This document shows, piece by piece, positions 58,549 through 64,000 of a DNA stretch of 64,000 nucleotides. This DNA is from Ilumatobacteraceae bacterium (lineage in GTDB: Bacteria; Actinomycetota; Acidimicrobiia; Acidimicrobiales; Ilumatobacteraceae). The stretch covers positions 1 through 64,000 of the forward strand of contig JAFMFC010000002.1 in NCBI GenBank assembly GCA_017856375.1, written 5' to 3'. Each line of letters begins with the position of its first letter. Within the stretch, counting starts at the first letter, position 1. The notes beneath the pieces were generated by a model. It did not search any database. It was not told the origin of the DNA and was given only the letters and a program-made list of their open reading frames with translations. The position numbers and the translations under genes were made by a program.

Positions 58549-59637
58549 TCAGCGAGAGAGACGTTCGCGCACACCTGCCGCAAACATCTTCACGTCGTCG
58601 CTTGTGGTGTCCCAGGCGGTCATCCAGCGCACGAGATCACATGACACGTCCCAATCCCAAAAAAATGACCACTCCTGCAGGTCCTGACGAATGGACTTAG
58701 CAAGGGTGGGGAAGAGGCTGTTGACTGCCGGAACATGGTCCAAATGGAGCGAGGGGAGATCCACGAGCTGCTCATGCAGCTCACGCGCCATCGCATTGGC
58801 GTGTTCGGCGAGCGCAATAAACAAATCATCCTTGAGCAGTGCAAGATATTGCGCAGAGACGAAACGCATTTTCGACGGCAATTGCGTCACTTGTTTACGT
58901 AGGTTCAATGAACGATCCGCTAGTTGACGATCGAAAAACACCACTACCTCGCCGAAGAGCAGACCATTCTTTGTTCCGCCAAAGGACAGTGCATCAACTC
59001 CGGCTCGCGATGTCATCTTGCGAAACGTCTCGCGTCCGCCCCCGAGAGAGGCAACGGCGTTGGCGATTCGCGCGCCGTCCATGTGCACACGCATGTCCAT
59101 CTCGCGTGCGGCATCGACCAACGCAGCAATGTCGTCAATTGAATACAAGGTGCCGTATTCCGTCGCTTGCGTGATCGACAAAACACCCGCCGGGGCATGG
59201 TGTTGGCTGTTGCGCAAGCTAGCGAGAGCACGAACATCGCCAGGGGAGACCCTGCCGCGCTCGTGCGGTAGCCCGATCAACTTGGTACCGACGATGTGTT
59301 CTGGTGCACCTGCCTCGTCCACGGCGATGTGGGCAACTTCACTACACGCGACTGCATCGCCAGGTTGAACCATGCACGACAACGCAAGAACGTTTGCTCC
59401 CGTCCCGCCAAACACCGGACGAACAACGACGTCGTGATCGAACAATTCACACATCGCCAACTCAAGTTGCTTCGAATAGTCGTCCGCACCATAGGGCAGC
59501 GCATGTCCGTGGTTGGCCCGCTGAACTGCCTCAAGAACCGCCGGGTGAGCGCCAGCCAAGTTGTCGGAGGCAAACTGTCGCTCTGGCGCTCGTGACTGAA
59601 TCACCCGCTCAGTATCACCGTCGCGCGCCCACCTCAC
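58549..59637 (-). CDS. Low-specificity threonine aldolase / beta-eliminating lyase
   Basis: FASDNLAGAHPAVLEAV, YGADDYSKQLE, FGGTGANVLAL, MRVHMDGARIANAVASL, ALSFGGTKNGLLFGEVVVFF. Confidence 0.92.
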   Translation of the reverse strand: MRWARDGDTERVIQSRAPERQFASDNLAGAHPAVLEAVQRANHGHALPYGADDYSKQLELAMCELFDHDVVVRPVFGGTGANVLALSCMVQPGDAVACSEVAHIAVDEAGAPEHIVGTKLIGLPHERGRVSPGDVRALASLRNSQHHAPAGVLSITQATEYGTLYSIDDIAALVDAAREMDMRVHMDGARIANAVASLGGGRETFRKMTSRAGVDALSFGGTKNGLLFGEVVVFFDRQLADRSLNLRKQVTQLPSKMRFVSAQYLALLKDDLFIALAEHANAMARELHEQLVDLPSLHLDHVPAVNSLFPTLAKSIRQDLQEWSFFWDWDVSCDLVRWMTAWDTTSDDVKMFAAGVRERLSR

Positions 59638-59653
59638 GACCTACAGTTTCGTC

Positions 59654-60049
59654 ATGACAAAAGAAAACCGTACCGACGGCACTGAGCGGGGAACAGACCG
59701 TCACCGGGGCCGCCAGCAATGTCTCTGGTGTCATCTACCAGTCATCCAGAGCTCGACTGGAAGGCCCAGAAAATACTGCTCGCAGGCATGCCGCCAGTGG
59801 GATTGGGTAACCCGTCAACGATCGGCGGAACTCAGTCTCAGTGAGAAGGAGTTGGTCATCACTCGAGATGCCCTGGACACCCTAAAAGACCGGATCTACG
59901 AACTCGCGTGTGCCGTCGAAGACGTCGAAGGTGACCTCGAGCCAGGACTGGATCCAACCCTGCGGGATTACCGCAAAGCACTGGAGTGGGTACTGGAGGC
60001 TGCCCGGCCGCTGGTCCGTGAGCCCTTGTTTACTGGTGTTCGCCGATAA
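59654..60049 (+). CDS. Small zinc-finger-like hypothetical protein with C-terminal helical region
   Basis: QQCLWCHLPVIQSSTGRPRKYCSQACRQWDWV (CxxC...CxxxC) followed by predicted coiled region. Confidence 0.65.
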   Translation: MTKENRTDGTERGTDRHRGRQQCLWCHLPVIQSSTGRPRKYCSQACRQWDWVTRQRSAELSLSEKELVITRDALDTLKDRIYELACAVEDVEGDLEPGLDPTLRDYRKALEWVLEAARPLVREPLFTGVRR

Positions 60050-60116
60050 TGATAGTTATGTAAAGTAAAGTCGCCCCCATACAGACAGGGCAAGAAGGAC
60101 GCGAGTTGGCTCTGCC

Positions 60117-60593
60117 CTAGATGGCGAGACGTTGCTCTGACGAGCCGATTTGATGCAACGCTGTATCGACGTCGTGCTTGACACCAGCCAATGGGAGCAC
60201 ATTCAGAACACCCTGACCCTGTCGCATGACGTCGATCAGTTGGTCTCCCTGGCACAACACCACCGACTGCCCGTTGATCACGATGTGTGCTGCCGAAATG
60301 TCGCTATCAACGTGTCGACGCATGTACTCGAAGACCTCGCGGACGCTCTCCAACTTGATTCCGGCATCCAACAGGTTCTTGATGACTCGAAGCTCGAGGA
60401 GGTCTCGATAGGTATACACCCGACGGGATCCACTGCCCTGTGCGTCGCAGCCGGATGGCCGGACGAGGTTGGTGCGTGCCCAGTAGTCCAACTGGCGGTA
60501 CGTGATCCCGACGATCTGAGCTGCGGTCTTGCCCCCGAAACCTGTCTGACTCGAGGCTCCCTGTTCCGACGACATCCCCTGCCCCAACGACAT
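60117..60593 (-). CDS. MerR-family regulator (Rv1830-like)
   Basis: FGGKTAAQIVGITYRQLDYWARTNLVRPS...GSRRVYTYRDLLELRVIKNLLDAGIKLESV. Confidence 0.88.
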   Translation of the reverse strand: MSLGQGMSSEQGASSQTGFGGKTAAQIVGITYRQLDYWARTNLVRPSGCDAQGSGSRRVYTYRDLLELRVIKNLLDAGIKLESVREVFEYMRRHVDSDISAAHIVINGQSVVLCQGDQLIDVMRQGQGVLNVLPLAGVKHDVDTALHQIGSSEQRLAI

Positions 60594-60625
60594 CCCGTCA
60601 GGCTAAGGGCGTTCCGAGCACCCTG

Positions 60626-61108
60626 CTACTGGCCAAAATCCTCTGGGCTGATGTTGTTGATGAATTCACGGAAATCGTCGATGATTTCCTCGGTTTCGGC
60701 TCCTTCGTTGGCCACGTCACGACCCACCTCGTCCACGAGACTCGCCTGAGCGTAAATCTGCACCCCGGCGCGAATGGCAACTGCCACCCCATCCGACGGA
60801 CGACAAGACACGATGTACTCCCCTCCATCCAGGGAGAGTTCAGCGAAGTATGTGTGATCTTTCACCTCGGTCAACACCAACTTGTCCACTTGATGCCCAA
60901 GCTCACCGATCATGTTCAACATCAAGTCGTGCGTCAATGGACGCTCGGGAACAATTCCCTCGAGCGCATAGTGGATTGCCGAGGCCTCCGGTCCTCCGAT
61001 GTAAATGGGAATCACCCGACGCTTGCCCGAAGATTCGCGAAGCATCATCACGGGAACACTCGAGGGAACCTCGAGTCGCACACCTTCAAGTTCAAGTTCA
61101 ACCAACAC
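60626..61108 (-). CDS. Bifunctional nuclease domain (BFN/DUF151) protein
   Basis: VMMLRESSGKRRVIPIYIGGPEASAIHYALEGIVPERPLTHDLMLNMI. Confidence 0.92.
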   Translation of the reverse strand: MLVELELEGVRLEVPSSVPVMMLRESSGKRRVIPIYIGGPEASAIHYALEGIVPERPLTHDLMLNMIGELGHQVDKLVLTEVKDHTYFAELSLDGGEYIVSCRPSDGVAVAIRAGVQIYAQASLVDEVGRDVANEGAETEEIIDDFREFINNISPEDFGQ

Positions 61109-61120
61109 AGCCGCAGATTA

Positions 61121-61900
61121 TCAATCGGCCGCAGCGCGCCCGTCGGACAACTGTCTGATCAATCGAGCCATCAAGTTCGCCCGGAGGCGCTCACCGAGAT
61201 CGACGAATTCATCCACCATCTCGAGTGCCTGGACGCGTGACTGCGGATTGCGTTGCCGAAGGTACGGGAGGATCCGCTGCTCGTAGAGATCTGCCTCCCG
61301 CTCAACCGTGTGACGGACCGTTTTCAGGTGACGAGCGTCGATACCCAATTCGATGAATCGCGCAGCGATCTCGAGGATCTCCCGATCTGCCGGCGAGAAC
61401 AACTCCTCCGATCCGATCTTCTTCGGGTTGATCAGACCTGCCGCGAGCACCCCTGCCAGAACCGTCTCGCTTACTTTTGCCTCCGACATCAGCTCTCCCC
61501 TGCTCAGGGAGGACGTGTCGTCGGTGACGACCGGACGAGGTGGGGCCTTCTTTGCCGCGGTTGCCTTGGCTGTCGGATGATTCGCCGTCGACTGCGCATT
61601 CATGATGCCTCGTGGTGCGGTGGCGTCATATGGACGCACCATTCCGTCACTCGTATCACTGTCTAGACGTGTACGGATCACCTTCAGCGGCAGGTAGTTC
61701 TCGCGCTGTTCGCGAAGAATAAACCGCAAGCGTTCGATTTCGGCTTGCGTGAACTTTCGATATCCAGATGCGGTTCTCTCGGGTTCGATCAAACCCTGGC
61801 TCTCCAAAAAGCGAATCTTGGAGATCGTGACGTCCGGGAATTCCTCGAGCAATAAACCGAGCACTTCGCCAATCGAGAGATATGTCTTTTCATCCATCAT
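61121..61900 (-). CDS. ftsR: MerR-like regulator, FtsR-type
   Basis: YLSIGEVLGLLLEEFPDVTISKIRFLESQGLIEPERTASGYRKFTQAEIERLRFILREQRENYLPLKVI; neighbours match Rv1827-Rv1830 order. Confidence 0.87.
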   Translation of the reverse strand: MMDEKTYLSIGEVLGLLLEEFPDVTISKIRFLESQGLIEPERTASGYRKFTQAEIERLRFILREQRENYLPLKVIRTRLDSDTSDGMVRPYDATAPRGIMNAQSTANHPTAKATAAKKAPPRPVVTDDTSSLSRGELMSEAKVSETVLAGVLAAGLINPKKIGSEELFSPADREILEIAARFIELGIDARHLKTVRHTVEREADLYEQRILPYLRQRNPQSRVQALEMVDEFVDLGERLRANLMARLIRQLSDGRAAAD

Positions 61901-61935
61901 CGGTCATTCACCACGCGCACTAACGAGTACCAATC

Positions 61936-62421
61936 TCACTGCCGACCATCAAAGAACACCATCCGATATTTACCGATCTGCAGTTCGTCTCCATGACGCA
62001 GCGTCCCGGTCTCGATGCGATTTTGATTGATGTACGTGCCGTTCAAGGATCCCATGTCTTGAATCCGATACTCCCCACCATCAACTTCGATCACTGCGTG
62101 ACGTCTGGACACCGTCACGTCATCGAGACAGATTGCGCTGTCGGGGTGACGACCAAGGTCGACGTTCCTGCTGCGGAGCATGAAGCGCTCGCCTGATCGA
62201 TCCCCAGAACGCACCACGAGGACACCGGTGCCTTCAGGGATCTGCGCCAAGTCAATTTGCACGTTGTCCTCGTCTCCAAAAGCGTCCTGCATTGGGTCAG
62301 CCTTGGGCAGCGAGATGGTTCGCACGACGGGCCTGTCGAGTACTGCCCCGCACGCAGAACAAAAGGCGGACTGAGGAGGGTTCCGGTGCCCGCAGTTGTT
62401 GCAGAAAACGTAGGCCGACAC
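61936..62421 (-). CDS. GarA/OdhI-like FHA protein with N-terminal zinc ribbon
   Basis: FHA core LGRHPDSAICLDDVTVSRRHAVIEVDGGEYRIQDMGSLNGTYINQNRI; N-terminus CNNCGHRNPPQSAFCSACG. Confidence 0.88.
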   Translation of the reverse strand: MSAYVFCNNCGHRNPPQSAFCSACGAVLDRPVVRTISLPKADPMQDAFGDEDNVQIDLAQIPEGTGVLVVRSGDRSGERFMLRSRNVDLGRHPDSAICLDDVTVSRRHAVIEVDGGEYRIQDMGSLNGTYINQNRIETGTLRHGDELQIGKYRMVFFDGRQ

Positions 62422-62426
62422 GCCCT

Positions 62427-62990
62427 TTACCGTACTCCCCTCTCGGCACGACCTGTCCTGACAGCAGCACGAACACGTGGCAGGTAATCGATGGCTGTGT
62501 ACCAACTAAGAATCAGGCCCGGAACACCGAGCACCCAACCCGTCGCCCATGCGGCACCTGCGGTCGGATGGTCCGAGGTGCCAAGTAGCAGGAGCGGTAC
62601 GGCCATCATCAGGAGGAAGGTGTATCGCTTGCCCAGGGTGGTAACGGGAAAGCGTTTCATCCCGAGCAGCTTCCCGACGACCATCATCAGTCCCACCAGT
62701 ACCTCTCGTATGAGAATCAGACCGACGAACCAGTCTGGGACGCCAGGGTGCACGATCACCGAAACCGACGCGACGACAAAGAGCACACGATCGACCGTGG
62801 GATCAAAGATCGCCCCAAATTCCGACTCCTGATCGAATCGCCGGGCCACCAAGCCATCCACCCAGTCGGTCATGCCCAGTATGCCGAGCAGCAACGCCGC
62901 GCCAGCAACCGACTCGTCAACGAACAACATCCAAAGAAACAGCGGAAGACAACTCAGCCGAATGAACGTGAGCAGGTTCGGAATCGTCAT
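62427..62990 (-). CDS. CDP-alcohol phosphatidyltransferase (PgsA-like)
   Basis: DWVDGLVARRFDQESEFGAIFDPTVDRV matches the CDP-alcohol phosphotransferase signature. Confidence 0.9.
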   Translation of the reverse strand: MTIPNLLTFIRLSCLPLFLWMLFVDESVAGAALLLGILGMTDWVDGLVARRFDQESEFGAIFDPTVDRVLFVVASVSVIVHPGVPDWFVGLILIREVLVGLMMVVGKLLGMKRFPVTTLGKRYTFLLMMAVPLLLLGTSDHPTAGAAWATGWVLGVPGLILSWYTAIDYLPRVRAAVRTGRAERGVR

Positions 62991-63036
62991 CACTCGCACG
63001 GCGCTGACTGTAGCGACGTCCACTACTCTTCGAACC

Positions 63037-63432
63037 GTGTCGAGCATCTTTACCCGGATCATCAAAGGGGAACTTCCCGCGCACCTCGTACATCGGGATG
63101 AGACGTGCATCAGTTTCCTGTCCATCAATCCCCTCGCACCAGGACACACGCTTGTCGTTCCGATTCGCGAAGTCGACCACTGGACCGATCTCGACGACGA
63201 CGAAGCTACTCATCTCATGCTTGTGGCAAAGCAGATCGGCCGAGCTCAGCAGACGGTGTTTGCTCCTCAACGCGTGGGGTTGATCGTCGCCGGTTACGAG
63301 GTACCTCACTGCCACATCCATGTGGTGCCCACCACGTCGATGCGACAACTCGACTTTGCCAATGCGGCAACAAAAGTCGACCACGAAGAGCTCGCACGTC
63401 ATGCTGGCGCCCTGCGCGACGCGCTCTCCTGA
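63037..63432 (+). CDS. HIT family protein
   Basis: IFTRIIKGELPAHLVHRDETCISFLSINPLAPGHTLVVPIREV...VPHCHIHVVPT; GTG start. Confidence 0.92.
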   Translation: MSSIFTRIIKGELPAHLVHRDETCISFLSINPLAPGHTLVVPIREVDHWTDLDDDEATHLMLVAKQIGRAQQTVFAPQRVGLIVAGYEVPHCHIHVVPTTSMRQLDFANAATKVDHEELARHAGALRDALS

Positions 63433-63439
63433 GCCGAAT

Positions 63440-64000
63440 CTAAAAGAGGGTGTCGGGTAAGTCCGGCTCGAGCAGACGCGGCGAGTTGTTGCGAACGCTG
63501 TTGACTTCGTGGCTCGCTTGGGAGGACTGGAGCGCGATCTCGCTGGCCCCGAGAATTACCTCGAGGTTGGGAGCGTTGGACTCTCCGAGCCACTCCCCTA
63601 CACCCCGCTGATCCAGTAAGAGCGGCATCCGATCATGAATGTGCCCGATTGACGAGTTCGCTGATTGGGTCAACATGACGCAGCGACGTTCGTCCCGTTC
63701 ACGCGACAAGAGACCAGCTGCAGCCATCATCGAGTGATGCCGGAGCGACGACCCTTCTTCAGCAGAGATGAAAAACGGATGCTTTCCCTTGCCAAGACCA
63801 AGACGAGATTTGGTCTCTTCATTGGTCAACCATTCGTAGTAGCCAGATAAGGGAATTACGCAACGTCCCCCCGTCGTAAAACGCCGAAAGGTTGGTTTCT
63901 CAAATACGGATTCGACCCGTGCATTGATCACCAAAGAATTCTGACCCTTCCACGGAGCGAGAAAACCCCACACCGCGTCCTCGACAACTCGATGATTCGA
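63440..64000 (-). CDS. SRAP/YedK (HMCES-like abasic-site processing) protein, N-terminus cut by window edge
   Basis: VINARVESVFEKPTFRRFTTGGRCVIPLSGYYEW, IHDRMPLLLDQRGVGEWL. Confidence 0.87.
   Translation of the reverse strand, partial: SNHRVVEDAVWGFLAPWKGQNSLVINARVESVFEKPTFRRFTTGGRCVIPLSGYYEWLTNEETKSRLGLGKGKHPFFISAEEGSSLRHHSMMAAAGLLSRERDERRCVMLTQSANSSIGHIHDRMPLLLDQRGVGEWLGESNAPNLEVILGASEIALQSSQASHEVNSVRNNSPRLLEPDLPDTLF

Noticed and set aside
60050-60116. Possible hairpin AGGGCA...TGCCCT in the gap before the MerR gene
   Set aside because: Short 6-bp stem with a loop over 20 nt; not convincing as a terminator or RNA element.
1-64000. CRISPR arrays, tRNA/rRNA genes, prophage or transposon signatures, defence systems
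   Set aside because: No regularly spaced repeats, no CCA-ended cloverleaf or T-loop pattern noticed, and no transposase, integrase, capsid, Cas or restriction motifs in the translated ORFs. A tRNAscan/Infernal run would be needed to exclude small RNAs fully.

Overview
This 64 kb window is a gene-dense, moderately high-GC actinobacterial chromosome segment. The best lineage guess is an Acidimicrobiia-like actinobacterium, based on the Pup-proteasome locus, the pgsA-FHA-MerR-BFN-MerR block, GuaB1, DUF3151 and DUF4193. I could support about 66 protein-coding genes. I saw no rRNA, tRNA, transposase, integrase or CRISPR array by eye. Main blocks: (1) 1-9.4 kb, an N-heterocycle/hydantoin-type catabolic cluster: luciferase-like (LLM) flavin oxidoreductase, SsnA-like amidohydrolase, XdhD-like Fe-S/Mo hydroxylase, D-carbamoylase-like nitrilase-family enzyme, HyuC-like M20 hydrolase, class III aminotransferase, TauE/SafE permease. 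(2) 9.4-16.3 kb, a ProA-like dehydrogenase, a hexapeptide acyltransferase, an asymmetric heterodimeric ABC exporter and a lipoprotein. (3) 16-40 kb, mainly housekeeping: M23 peptidase, CtaA, Sua5, GuaB1, Cmk, PlsC, M18 peptidase, MobA, RNase D, TypA, LOG protein, Tal, Tkt, ADP-forming acyl-CoA synthetase, PBP4, Lon-N domain protein, TrmI. (4) 40-51 kb, the Pup-proteasome locus (ferredoxin, mpa, dop, pup, prcB, prcA, pafA), then lepB, tatB, tatC and a HelY-like helicase. (5) 51-64 kb, an orphan DAGK-C-terminal-like protein, a double-length ThyX-like protein, DUF4193, and the MerR-BFN-FtsR-GarA-PgsA block with a zinc-ribbon GarA. The most interesting items are the catabolic cluster with an N-terminally short SsnA, the double ThyX-like protein, the zinc-ribbon FHA protein, the GGE-ending Pup in a locus with lepB after pafA, and the ProA-like/acyltransferase/ABC module. 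All family calls come from reading translated motifs; no database search was run.
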